A stretch of 64,000 nucleotides of DNA from Akkermansia muciniphila (GTDB lineage Bacteria > Verrucomicrobiota > Verrucomicrobiia > Verrucomicrobiales > Akkermansiaceae), in assembly GCA_945901795.1 (NCBI GenBank), contig CAMDLP010000005.1, positions 29,575 to 93,574 of the forward strand. The letters are read 5' to 3'. The notes beneath the pieces were generated by a model. That model was given only the letters and a program-made list of their open reading frames with translations. It was not told the origin of the DNA and did no database searches. Both the position numbers and the translations under genes were made by a program. Shown in pieces: positions 36,273 through 44,750 of the stretch. Position 1 is the first letter of the stretch; every line of letters starts with the position of its first letter.

Positions 36273-37298
36273 TCACCGACCCGTGATCTGGCCGATCGCC
36301 CATCGCGCATGCTCGGAAACCAGTGGGTCGGGATCGGCAGCCGCGCGCTCCAAGCTCGGCAAGTCTTCCCGCGTCCCGGTGTTTCCTAACGCCACGCAGA
36401 CGTTCCGCAGGAATCTATTGCGCTTGATGCGCTTGATCGGCGACTTGGCGAACAGCGTGCGAAAGCCGTCGTCGTCGAGATCGAGGAAATCCCGCAGGCG
36501 TTTTTCGAAAACCGTCGCCCGCGCGTGGAAAGTCATTTCCCGCGACTCCACCGCGAAGCGGTTCCACGGGCAGGCGTCGAGGCAATCGTCGCAGCCGTAA
36601 ATCCGGTCGCCCATCGCGACTCGGAACTCCTCGGGGATAGCACCTTTGTGCTCGATCGTTAGATACGAAACACAGCGCCGCGCGTCCACCCGCCGCGGCG
36701 CGGTGATCGCCTGCGTCGGGCACGCGGTGATGCAGGCGGTGCATTTCCCGCAGTGGTCGCCGAAAGGCCGGTCTGGAGTTAGATCGAGAGTCGTCAGCAA
36801 CTCCGCTAGAAAAAACCACGCGCCCATGTGGCGGTGGATTTGCACCGTGGATTTCCCGTTCCAACCGAGGCCGGCGTCGCTCGCGAAGTCGCGTTCCAGC
36901 ACCGGACCGGTGTCCACATAGAAGCGCTGGCTGCCGCCGAGAGATTGTAATTTCGAGTCAAACTCCCGCAGCCGCTTCTCGATTAGATCATGATAATCCT
37001 CGTTCCATGCGTAACGCGCGATCCGGTAGCCGCCGTCTTCCCCGTCGGGAAACGGACTGCTACCCGGATAGTAATTCAGCGCCAGGCAGATGATCGACTT
37101 GCATCCCGGCAAGACCTCGCGCGGATCACAGCGCCGCTCCGGCGTGCGCTCGAGCCACGCCATTTCGCCGTGCTTCCCCTCCCCGATCCAGTCGCGGAAA
37201 AGATCCGCGTGACTCGCCTCCTTCGCCACCGCGATCCGGCAATCATCGAATCCCAGCTCCGCCGCCCACGCTTTCACCTGCTCCACCATTTCGCTCAA
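36273..37298 (-). CDS. queG: Epoxyqueuosine reductase QueG
   Basis: QueG is a cobalamin and iron-sulfur enzyme that makes queuosine at the wobble position of tRNAs. The 341-aa protein has LGFDDCRIAVAKEASHADLFRDWI, MAWLERTPERRCDPREVLPG, and two cluster motifs, CGKCTACITACPTQAI and CDDCLDACPWN, followed by a HEAT-like C-terminal end (IKRNRFLRNVCVALGNTG). It overlaps aroK by 4 bases. Confidence 0.94.
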   Translation of the reverse strand: MSEMVEQVKAWAAELGFDDCRIAVAKEASHADLFRDWIGEGKHGEMAWLERTPERRCDPREVLPGCKSIICLALNYYPGSSPFPDGEDGGYRIARYAWNEDYHDLIEKRLREFDSKLQSLGGSQRFYVDTGPVLERDFASDAGLGWNGKSTVQIHRHMGAWFFLAELLTTLDLTPDRPFGDHCGKCTACITACPTQAITAPRRVDARRCVSYLTIEHKGAIPEEFRVAMGDRIYGCDDCLDACPWNRFAVESREMTFHARATVFEKRLRDFLDLDDDGFRTLFAKSPIKRIKRNRFLRNVCVALGNTGTREDLPSLERAAADPDPLVSEHARWAIGQITGR

Positions 37299-37846
37299 AG
37301 GTGGCCGGTGAAAAAGTAACGCGCGCTTTCCAGAATCCCGGTCGCCAGCTCGCCCGCATCCAGACCGGCGGTATCCACCTGCAAGTGCGCGGCCTCCGCG
37401 TAAAGCGGCTTCCTAACCGCCATCAGCGCCTCCACCCGCGCCACCGGATCATCCGTGTGGAGCAGCGGCCGGTCCCGGTTTCTGCCGGTCCGGTCGAGAA
37501 TCACCGCCAGCGGCGCATGCAGCCAGACAACATAACCCAGATGCCGCAGCAAAGCCCGGTTCCGCTCGCGTCCGATCACTCCGCCGCCCGTCGAAATAAT
37601 CCGCCGCGGCGCGGCAGGGTCGTTAAGCTCCTCTAGCAAAGCCGTCTCCATGTCCCGAAACGTCTCCTCGCCCTCGTCCGCGAAAATCGCAGTGATCGGC
37701 TTACGCGCCCGCTGCTCGATCACGTGATCCATGTCCACTAACGGATAACCGAGCCGGTGATGCAGCTCGCGCCCCACCGTCGATTTCCCACTGCCCATGA
37801 AGCCGATGAGAACAATGCTCTTCGGCGGGGGTTGCGCTTCGTTCAT
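37295..37846 (-). CDS. aroK: Shikimate kinase
   Basis: Shikimate kinase phosphorylates shikimate in the aromatic amino acid pathway. The 183-aa protein has the P-loop IGFMGSGKSTVGREL, the substrate-binding DMDHVIEQRARKPITAIFADEGEETFRDMETALL, the STGGGVI motif and an LID-region RNRDRPLL. It overlaps queG by ATGA. Its start lies about 90 bases from the divergent Sua5-type gene. Confidence 0.94.
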   Translation of the reverse strand: MNEAQPPPKSIVLIGFMGSGKSTVGRELHHRLGYPLVDMDHVIEQRARKPITAIFADEGEETFRDMETALLEELNDPAAPRRIISTGGGVIGRERNRALLRHLGYVVWLHAPLAVILDRTGRNRDRPLLHTDDPVARVEALMAVRKPLYAEAAHLQVDTAGLDAGELATGILESARYFFTGHL

Positions 37847-37937
37847 GCGCCCACCCTAGTTCGACGGAGGCGCGGGAATAAACCGTAAAAACCATGGAAC
37901 ACATCATTTCAGGAAATCAAGATTCGCCAGACGTGGG

Positions 37938-38990
37938 ATGCTCTGGCAAAACCCGCGCGTGTTTGAGACCCGAATTCTCCAAGTTGCCGATGATGAAATG
38001 AAGGACGCCGTCACCGAGGCCTGCGCCTTGCTGCGGGCCGGTGAAATCGTCGCCCTTCCCACCGAAACCGTCTATGGCCTGGCGGCGGACGCATTCAATC
38101 CCGAGGCGGTTGCCAAGGTTTTCGCGGCGAAGGAGCGGCCTTCGTTCGACCCGCTCATCGTCCACATCGCCTCGCGCGGGGATTTGAAAAACGTGGCCAT
38201 CGTGCCCGAAGACATCGCGGAAACGGTGAACAAATTGACGGCGGCATTCTGGCCCGGACCGCTCACGTTGATTTTACCAAAGCATCCGGACGTGCCGGAT
38301 TTGGTAACGAGCGGGCTGCCGACGGTGGCGGTCCGGCAGAGCGCGCATCCGGTTTTCCGGGCGGTCTGTAAGGAACTTGGTCGCCCGATCGCGGCTCCGA
38401 GCGCGAACCGCTTCGGCCGAATTTCTCCGACTTCCGCCTCCGCAGTGATGAAGGAACTCGGCGGCCGCATCCCGCTCATCGTCGATGCCGGGGCCTGCGC
38501 GGAAGGGGTGGAAAGCACGATTATTTCCATCGAGCCGCGCGAAGGGAAAAAGCCGGTTTTCCGGCTGCACCGCGCCGGTCCGATCACGAAGGAACAGCTT
38601 CAGGAATTCGGCAGGGTGGAGAAAGTCCGTGAAATCAAATCGGAGGCACCGCAGGCACCCGGCCAGCTCGACAGCCATTACGCGCCGCTCACGCCGCTGA
38701 TTCTGTTGGAAAAGCCCGAGGATTTCACGCCCGAGGAGGGCAAAAAATACGGACTGCTCAGCTACACCGGCGAGGACGATAGCCCTTACGTCACGCTTCA
38801 TGACTGGGACCTCATCGAGTCGCTCAGTCCCGGCAGCGGCAAGCTCGCGGAGGCGGCGATCCGTCTGTTTTTCGTGATGCGCCAGCTCGACGAGGCCGGA
38901 CTCGACGCGATCATCGCCGAGCCTGTCAGCGAAACCGGGCTTGGCGTTGCGATCATGGACCGACTCCGCCGGGCGTCGGTCAATTCGTGA
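37938..38990 (+). CDS. tsaC: L-threonylcarbamoyladenylate synthase (Sua5/TsaC)
   Basis: This enzyme makes threonylcarbamoyl-AMP for the universal t6A37 tRNA modification. The 350-aa length and C-terminal Rossmann-like domain (SHYAPLTPLILLEKPED...) identify the long Sua5 form. The YrdC domain has ALLRAGEIVALPTETVYGLAADAFN, KERPSFDPLIVHI, FWPGPLTLILPK, VAVRQSAHPVF and PIAAPSANRFGRISPTSA. The ATG at 37938 is adopted; a shorter start near 37998 is possible. Confidence 0.94.
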   Translation: MLWQNPRVFETRILQVADDEMKDAVTEACALLRAGEIVALPTETVYGLAADAFNPEAVAKVFAAKERPSFDPLIVHIASRGDLKNVAIVPEDIAETVNKLTAAFWPGPLTLILPKHPDVPDLVTSGLPTVAVRQSAHPVFRAVCKELGRPIAAPSANRFGRISPTSASAVMKELGGRIPLIVDAGACAEGVESTIISIEPREGKKPVFRLHRAGPITKEQLQEFGRVEKVREIKSEAPQAPGQLDSHYAPLTPLILLEKPEDFTPEEGKKYGLLSYTGEDDSPYVTLHDWDLIESLSPGSGKLAEAAIRLFFVMRQLDEAGLDAIIAEPVSETGLGVAIMDRLRRASVNS

Positions 38991-39010
38991 CAAAGGGATT
39001 TCCCCGCGCC

Positions 39011-39913
39011 CTACCCTTTCGGCCTTGTCGGCATGAGGGTGAATTCCAGCTGTTCCACGTTCCTCAATAGTTTCACCCGCACCGACTGGCCGGGGATGAG
39101 GTAGAAAAACGCATTCGCGGCATCCGCGTAGTCGGTGATCTGCCTGGATCCGATGCTGAGAAGCACGTCGTTGGGCTGGATGCCCGCCGCGGCGGCGGGA
39201 GAATCCGGCAGCACCCGGCTGATCCGGGGGATTTGGGATTCGGCACGCAGTGCGAGTCCGAGCCAGCCACGGGACAGCTGGCCTCCAGTGGAGATATCCC
39301 GGAGCACCCGGTGTACCGCCTCGGCAGGCAGGGCGTAGCCGACATTCCCACCGCCCGAGCTTTGAAAAACAATGGCGACCACCCGGCCGGCGTCGTCCAG
39401 CAGCGGAGTCCCCGGCGGCGGGACCGAATTGCTGAAATTTACGCGCAGCAGGGCGAGCGGTAAAAATTTTTCACCCACCTGTTTCACCCAGCCCGTCGTG
39501 CGGCATTTGGCCAAGCCCGCGGGCTCCATCGCTTGCAGAGTGGTGCTCGCGCTCGCGGCGGCATCTGCGGCCCATGCTATCGATTTCGGCACGACGCTCC
39601 CCTCCACCTTGATGAATCCAAGCCGCGAGACCGGATCGTGGCCGATCATCTTGGCCGGGACCGCGCGACCTCCGGTCTGCAGCGTCGGGTTCGTCGGATT
39701 CGCGCCCGCCGCGACCACGACCACCATCATCGATGCTCCGTTGACAGGCACTGCAGTGGACTCGCCCGGTTTGCCATTCGCCGCAGGAGGAAAATTCACC
39801 TGCCAGCGCGGAGAAATCGCGACTGGCTGAGCCACGCATACGGAGGCGCAGGCGCTCACCACAAAAAACATTCGTGCCGACCACCGTCGGCGCGGGCATT
39901 CCAGATCCACCAT
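39011..39913 (-). CDS. HtrA-like PDZ protein lacking a visible catalytic triad
   Basis: The 300-aa protein has a signal-like N-terminus (FFVVSACASVCVAQ), a trypsin-like body and a C-terminal PDZ domain (GWLGLALRAESQIPRISRVLPDSPAAAAGIQPNDVLLSIGSRQITDYADA). The body resembles DegP-type proteases, but the HV catalytic His motif is absent and the serine motif GNSGGPL is replaced by PPPGTPLLDDAGRVVAIVF. It is probably a pseudo-protease that senses or binds peptides. It follows the ECF sigma factor and a one-TM protein by short gaps, an arrangement reminiscent of rpoE-rseA-degS or algU-mucA-mucD. Confidence 0.75.
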   Translation of the reverse strand: MVDLECPRRRWSARMFFVVSACASVCVAQPVAISPRWQVNFPPAANGKPGESTAVPVNGASMMVVVVAAGANPTNPTLQTGGRAVPAKMIGHDPVSRLGFIKVEGSVVPKSIAWAADAAASASTTLQAMEPAGLAKCRTTGWVKQVGEKFLPLALLRVNFSNSVPPPGTPLLDDAGRVVAIVFQSSGGGNVGYALPAEAVHRVLRDISTGGQLSRGWLGLALRAESQIPRISRVLPDSPAAAAGIQPNDVLLSIGSRQITDYADAANAFFYLIPGQSVRVKLLRNVEQLEFTLMPTRPKG

Positions 39914-39929
39914 TTCGGGGTTTCTGAAA

Positions 39930-40325
39930 TTAGAATACCTGCTCGCCGACGTCGCCTTGAGTCGTGGGACTCAGGTCCAATTGCTTGAGTTGCTCAAGCC
40001 CGGGCGGCGCGGGTGCCGGAACGACTTGGTAATTCACCGGGGAAGCCGGCGCGTTTTCCTTCTCCACATCACGCGGTGTCAGGAAAAAAGCGATCGTAAG
40101 CGCGGCGTAGGCCATGCCAGCTCCGTAGGCCCATTTGGAAGGGCTCAAATCGGAGAACCAAGCGGACACGCCACCGAAGAAATTTGAAAATCCCGAGTTT
40201 TTCACGGCCTGCTCGCGCTGGTTCTGGTGAAATTCGCAGAGGAAATCCTGCCAGTAACCCTCTTCAGGACGCTCATCGCGCTTGAGGGCTAGTAGGTCTC
40301 CAATTTGTTCGATCGTTGGTTTCAC
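39930..40325 (-). CDS. One-TM protein downstream of an ECF sigma factor (candidate anti-sigma)
   Basis: The 131-aa protein has no family I can name. Its N-terminal 60 residues are charged and soluble (IEQIGDLLALKRDERPEEGYWQDFLCEFHQNQREQAV), followed by one hydrophobic segment (YGAGMAYAALTIAFFLTP) and a Pro-rich C-terminal tail. Size, topology and place 53 bases after the sigma gene fit an anti-sigma factor, but no zinc-binding ASD motif is evident. It precedes the PDZ protein by 16 bases. Confidence 0.65.
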   Translation of the reverse strand: MKPTIEQIGDLLALKRDERPEEGYWQDFLCEFHQNQREQAVKNSGFSNFFGGVSAWFSDLSPSKWAYGAGMAYAALTIAFFLTPRDVEKENAPASPVNYQVVPAPAPPGLEQLKQLDLSPTTQGDVGEQVF

Positions 40326-40378
40326 TGCGGTTGATATTTAGGATTTATAAAATAATTCCCGGATGTGCAAGGAGAATT

Positions 40379-40978
40379 TTAAAATCTTTCTTCCCAACTG
40401 TCTTGCAAGGCTGACTGGAGTTGGAGATGCGCATAATGGAGTCGTGAGCGAATGGTGCCTTCGGAGGCCTTGAGCACCTTGGCGATTTCCCCGTGGGACA
40501 TGCCTTGGACGTCAAACATCGTGACCACCATTCTGTGGGGGTCAGACAACTTCTTCATCGCTTCGTTCAATTTTATCTGCAGCTCATTGAGGTTGGTCTG
40601 CCGCTCGGGGTTCGCCTCGTGAGTGGTGTCGATGAGCGCCGGATCCTGCTGCACGGAAGAATCCATGTCATTCAGGCTCAGTCCGGTGCGACGCTTCCGT
40701 TTCTTCAGGAAATTGAGTGTCAGGTTGACGGATATCTGATAGATCCAGGTGTAGAACGCCGAGTTGCCCTTGAATTTTCCGAGCGATTGATAGGAACGGG
40801 CGAAGATTTCCTGAAGCAAATCATGAGTGTCCTCCTTGTGGGAGGTCATGTTATAAACGAGGCCGTAAAGCTTGTCGCCATACTTGAGGATCAGGGCGTC
40901 GAAAGCGCGCGTATCACCCTGTTGGGCACGCGTGACAAGGTCCTGGTCAGGGTCGGGGGGACGTGACTGACGAAACAT
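40379..40978 (-). CDS. ECF RNA polymerase sigma factor (RpoE-like)
   Basis: From the ATG at 40978 the protein has 199 aa. Region 2 reads RAFDALILKYGDKLYGLVYNMTSHKEDTHDLLQEIFARSYQSLGKFKGNSAFYTWIYQISVNLTLNFLKKRKR, with an insert before region 4, KLSDPHRMVVTMFDVQGMSHGEIAKVLKASEGTIRSRLHYA, which contains the HTH. It heads a three-gene operon with the one-TM protein and the PDZ pseudo-protease. An envelope-stress role is inferred from that order. The longer track start is not supported. Confidence 0.92.
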   Translation of the reverse strand: MFRQSRPPDPDQDLVTRAQQGDTRAFDALILKYGDKLYGLVYNMTSHKEDTHDLLQEIFARSYQSLGKFKGNSAFYTWIYQISVNLTLNFLKKRKRRTGLSLNDMDSSVQQDPALIDTTHEANPERQTNLNELQIKLNEAMKKLSDPHRMVVTMFDVQGMSHGEIAKVLKASEGTIRSRLHYAHLQLQSALQDSWEERF

Positions 40979-41127
40979 GAAGGTGGGTGGGGTGAGCAGC
41001 GGAAACAGGCTACACCGCCGCCGCGTGATGTAAAGAAGCGTGAAAACGACGGCCTGAAATTCCGGATTTTTTCCGTCGAAATGAACGTTCGCCTTTTCCG
41101 TCCCGTCTGATTTTCTCGGTGGCAACC

Positions 41128-41469
41128 ATGGCCACCTTCACCGCGAACGCCGACTATGAGGACAAGGACAGCAATCCGATCCACTTGAATCCCGGAGACG
41201 AGGTCACCGTCGGCCTCGCCGACCGCGCGTGGCCCGGTTGGGTGTGGGCGACCGACTACGACGGCAATGACGGCTACGTCCCGGAGGAAATCCTCGAACC
41301 GCTCGGCGAGGGGCGCTACGCCGCTATCGAAACCTATGATCCCACCGTGCTCACCATCAAGCGCGGTGACCGCCTCGAATCGCTCCGCCAGATCCACGGC
41401 TGGCACTGGTGCCGGAATGAGCGTGGAGAAGAAGGCTGGGTCGGCGGGTATTTGCTCAAGCCGGTTTGA
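41128..41469 (+). CDS. Small protein with tandem SH3-like domains
   Basis: From the ATG at 41128 the 113-aa protein contains two bacterial SH3-like units: ANADYEDKDSNPIHLNPGDEVTVGLADRAWPGWVWATDYDGNDGYVPEEIL and AIETYDPTVLTIKRGDRLESLRQIHGWHWCRNERGEEGWVGGYLL. No signal peptide is present, so it is probably cytoplasmic. Such proteins bind peptides or ligands of unknown nature. It is divergent from the sigma factor. Confidence 0.8.
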   Translation: MATFTANADYEDKDSNPIHLNPGDEVTVGLADRAWPGWVWATDYDGNDGYVPEEILEPLGEGRYAAIETYDPTVLTIKRGDRLESLRQIHGWHWCRNERGEEGWVGGYLLKPV

Positions 41470-41584
41470 AATTTTCGACATGGATGACTCCAAAGAGCGC
41501 CTGATCGAAGCGGCGGTGCGACCGCAGTGAGGCGGACAAGCTCCTGTTATTCGGCGATCTCACCAAGGACAGCAAAGGCGGGCG

Positions 41585-42913
41585 ATGCTTCGGGGTTTCA
41601 TGAAATTTTCAGTGATGGGGATTTGTTTCTCCGCAGGATTTGCAGTGCTGAAGCCGGGACTCTCGTGGATGAAGAGGAGGACGGAGAGGGTGACTTCCGG
41701 GGAGGCGAGGCCGCGCGCCTGTCACCTTTGTTCTTGGCAGGCGGGTGTGGCTGGCTTGAATGGCGGCATCTTGGCTGCCATCCCTATTTACCCGCCGCTT
41801 GATCACTGGCTCTGGCTCATTCCCGCGTTCCTGATCGGCGCCTGCATCGGATCGTTTTTAAACGTCGTCATCTACCGCGTGCCGCTGGGCATGGCGGTCA
41901 ACGAGCCGAACCGGTCGTTCTGCCCGCTCTGCAAGAACCCGATCCCGATGTGGTTGAATTTCCCCATGGTCAGCTGGCTTTGGCTGCGGGGAAAATGCCG
42001 GGAATGCGAGGCTCCCATCGCGTTCCGTTACTTCGGCGTGGAGCTGCTGACGGCCGTTTTGTTCACCGCGGTGTGGTGGATGTTCGCGCCGCTGGCGGTG
42101 GGCGTGGTGGTTTTCCTGTGGGTGCTGGTGGCTTTGTTCGTGGTGATCACCTTCATCGATGCCGAGCACTTGATCATCCCGACCTCGCTCACCTGGGCGG
42201 GCTCCGCGATCGGTCTCGGGGCCTGCGCGGTCTGGCCGCAACTCCCGGTGCTGGGCGGCGAGGCGGGGAACTGGCTCTCCGGACTCAAGCACGGCGCGAT
42301 CGGCTGGACCGCCGGGTTCGTCGGCTTGTGGCTCGTCGTGGAGCTCGGGAAAATGGCCCTCGGCAAGAAGGCGATCAAGTTCGACAAGCCGGTCGCCTGG
42401 TCGCTCAAGGAACCGGAAACCGACCAAGACCCGATGTGCTTCGTGATCGACGGCGAGGAGATCGCGTGGTGGGACATTTTCTCCCGCAAGACGGATCGTT
42501 TGTTAGTCGAGACGACCGACATCAAGGTCAGCGGTGAGTCGGTGGGCGGCGGCTCGCTGGTCATCCGCGAGACTGAAATTCAGCTACCGGACGGGACGAT
42601 CCATCAGTTGGCGGGCATCAAGTCGCTCGACGGGATCGCGACCAGCACGGTGATCCCGCGCGAAGCGATGGGCATGGGCGACGTGCATCTGCTAGGAATG
42701 ATCGGCGCGTTCTTCGGCTGGACCGGAGTGTTCTTCTCGCTGTTCGCGGCGTCGGTGTTCGCGATCATCGCGGCGGTGATCGGGCGGATCGGCTTCGGGA
42801 AGCAGCTGCCGTTCGGGCCGTTCCTGGCGATGGGTGCGGCGGCCTGGATGTTCGGCGCGTGGAGGATTTGGGAGTGCTACATGAACTTTCTCGGCCCGCT
42901 CGGCGCGCCGTAA
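41585..42913 (+). CDS. Prepilin peptidase (type IV leader peptidase, A24) with large insertion
   Basis: This inner-membrane aspartic protease cleaves and methylates type IV prepilins. The N-terminal domain has the zinc pairs CPLCKNPIP and CRECEAPI, and FLIGACIGSFLNVVIYRVPLG. The catalytic Asp residues are in FIDAEHLIIP and GMGDVHLLGMIGAFFG. Between them is an extra segment of roughly 110 residues (KKAIKFDKPVAW... GIATSTVIPREA) not present in standard PilD. The start is uncertain: residues 1-60 do not look native, and a GTG or TTG near 41745-41795 could be used. No other pilus gene is near. Confidence 0.85.
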   Translation: MLRGFMKFSVMGICFSAGFAVLKPGLSWMKRRTERVTSGEARPRACHLCSWQAGVAGLNGGILAAIPIYPPLDHWLWLIPAFLIGACIGSFLNVVIYRVPLGMAVNEPNRSFCPLCKNPIPMWLNFPMVSWLWLRGKCRECEAPIAFRYFGVELLTAVLFTAVWWMFAPLAVGVVVFLWVLVALFVVITFIDAEHLIIPTSLTWAGSAIGLGACAVWPQLPVLGGEAGNWLSGLKHGAIGWTAGFVGLWLVVELGKMALGKKAIKFDKPVAWSLKEPETDQDPMCFVIDGEEIAWWDIFSRKTDRLLVETTDIKVSGESVGGGSLVIRETEIQLPDGTIHQLAGIKSLDGIATSTVIPREAMGMGDVHLLGMIGAFFGWTGVFFSLFAASVFAIIAAVIGRIGFGKQLPFGPFLAMGAAAWMFGAWRIWECYMNFLGPLGAP

Positions 42914-42923
42914 ATTTTACCCG

Positions 42924-44741
42924 ATGCCACACAACAGTCATTCCGCCGAACCGGCCCGGCCCGTGATTTACCAGCTCATGATACGCACCTTCGGCAACAC
43001 CAACGAGACCCGCAAAACCAACGGCACGCTCGCGGAGAACGGCTGCGGGAAATTCTCCGACATCACCGGGCCCGCGCTGGTTTCCCTCAAACAGATGGGC
43101 TTCACCCACGTCTGGCTGACCGGCGTGCTGGAGCAGGCGAGCGGCACCGCCTATCCGGGTCGGCCGGCGGATGATCCGGATATTTTGAAAGGCATCGCCG
43201 GCAGTCCATACGCCATCAAGGACTACTTCGACGTCTGCCCGGACTATGCGTTGGACCCCGCGAACCGGCTTGCGGAGTTCGCGGAGCTGGTCGGGCGCTG
43301 CCACGCGCACGAGCTCAAGGTGATCATCGATTTCGTGCCGAACCATGTCGCCCGCTCCTACGCCTCCGATGTGATGCCGCACCTTTCATTCGGCCAGGGC
43401 GACAAGCGCGATGTGTTTTTCGACCGTGACAACCACTTCTACTATCTCGGCTCTAATGACGCGGGTGGCGGTCCTCCGCTCAAGCTGCCGACGGCCGGGA
43501 TGCCGGGCTGCGACGGGAGCTTCGATGGCGAGACGGGTTTCGGCCGGGTCACCGGAAACAACGTGGTTTCCTGGGTGCCATCGATTCACGACTGGTATGA
43601 AACCGTGAAGCTGAACTACGGCCACGATTTCACCCAAGGCCGCGCCACCTCGCATCTGCCCGGCCCGGATGCAGCGCTTTCCGAGGTGCCGAAAACCTGG
43701 CGGACGATGGACGCCATTCTCGCTTACTGGCAGAAAACGGGCGTCGATGGATTCCGCGCCGACATGGCCCACATGGTGCCCATGGAATTCTGGCGCTGGG
43801 CGGTGAAGCGCGCCCGCGCCCGCCAGGCGGATGTGTTTTTCTCGGCGGAGGCCTACGACAACGACCCCGCCAAGCTAACGGACGGTCATGTCCTCGACGA
43901 GCTGCTGCATGCCGGCTTCGACGCGGTTTATGACGATCCGAGCTACGACGTGTTGGAGGGGATTTACGATTCCGGAAAGTGGGCGAACGATCTCGATCCC
44001 CTGACGTTCGCCGGCCCGCGCTTCCACAAATCGCTGCGCTATGCGGAAAATCACGATGAGGTCCGGCTCGCCAGTCTGAAGGAATGGGGCGGGCATGGGA
44101 TGAAGGTCGGCAAGCCGGTTTCCGCCGTGCTGTTCGCGATGGGCCGCGGCGCGGTGATGCTCTATCACGGTCAGGAAGTCGGTGAGCCCGCCGCCGGCGC
44201 GGAAGGTTTCGGCGGCGATGACGCGCGGACCTCGATTTTTGATTACGGGTCGATGCCCGAGTTCGCCAAGTGGGTCAACGGCGGCAAGTTCGACGGCCCT
44301 CGCCTCAGCGACGAACAGAAATCCCTGCGCGAGTGGTATGGCAAACTCATCCGCGCCACCCAGGTCCGCGCCTTCACCGCCGGCGGATTCTACGGGCTCA
44401 ATCACGCCAACAAGGGGAATCCGGAGTTCGGCAGGGTGGGGGACGAGACGGTGTCCGGCCACTGGCTTTACGCCTTCCTCCGCCGCGATTCGCGAACCGG
44501 ACAGGCCTTCCTCGTGGTCGCGAATTTCCACCCATCCGAAACCCTGCGCGGGGTGAAAATCAGCATTCCGCAGGACGCCGTGATGTTCCTCGGTCACTCG
44601 GGCGACGACATCTGGTCCTTCACCGACCGGCTCGATTCCACCTGGTCGGGCTCCGTTCCCCGCAGTCTGTTGGAAACCGAAGGCGTCGCCCTTCCTGAGC
44701 TCGCGCCCTGCTCGGCGCTGCTGTTGGAAATCGGTAAATAG
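42924..44741 (+). CDS. GH13 alpha-amylase-family glycoside hydrolase
   Basis: The 605-aa cytoplasmic protein (no signal peptide) has the GH13 barrel motifs: region I VIIDFVPNHV, region II GVDGFRADMAHM with the nucleophile Asp, region III FFSAEAYDN with the acid/base Glu, and region IV YAENHDEVR. A C-terminal beta domain follows. The lack of export suggests action on intracellular maltodextrin, glycogen or trehalose-type substrates. The exact specificity is not evident. It converges on a Gfo/Idh/MocA gene with 9 bases between. Confidence 0.9.
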   Translation: MPHNSHSAEPARPVIYQLMIRTFGNTNETRKTNGTLAENGCGKFSDITGPALVSLKQMGFTHVWLTGVLEQASGTAYPGRPADDPDILKGIAGSPYAIKDYFDVCPDYALDPANRLAEFAELVGRCHAHELKVIIDFVPNHVARSYASDVMPHLSFGQGDKRDVFFDRDNHFYYLGSNDAGGGPPLKLPTAGMPGCDGSFDGETGFGRVTGNNVVSWVPSIHDWYETVKLNYGHDFTQGRATSHLPGPDAALSEVPKTWRTMDAILAYWQKTGVDGFRADMAHMVPMEFWRWAVKRARARQADVFFSAEAYDNDPAKLTDGHVLDELLHAGFDAVYDDPSYDVLEGIYDSGKWANDLDPLTFAGPRFHKSLRYAENHDEVRLASLKEWGGHGMKVGKPVSAVLFAMGRGAVMLYHGQEVGEPAAGAEGFGGDDARTSIFDYGSMPEFAKWVNGGKFDGPRLSDEQKSLREWYGKLIRATQVRAFTAGGFYGLNHANKGNPEFGRVGDETVSGHWLYAFLRRDSRTGQAFLVVANFHPSETLRGVKISIPQDAVMFLGHSGDDIWSFTDRLDSTWSGSVPRSLLETEGVALPELAPCSALLLEIGK

Positions 44742-44750
44742 CGGTCGCTA

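Noticed and set aside
39011-39913. Active HtrA/DegP serine protease call
   Set aside because: The catalytic His motif and GNSGGP serine motif are not present, so I call it a PDZ pseudo-protease instead.
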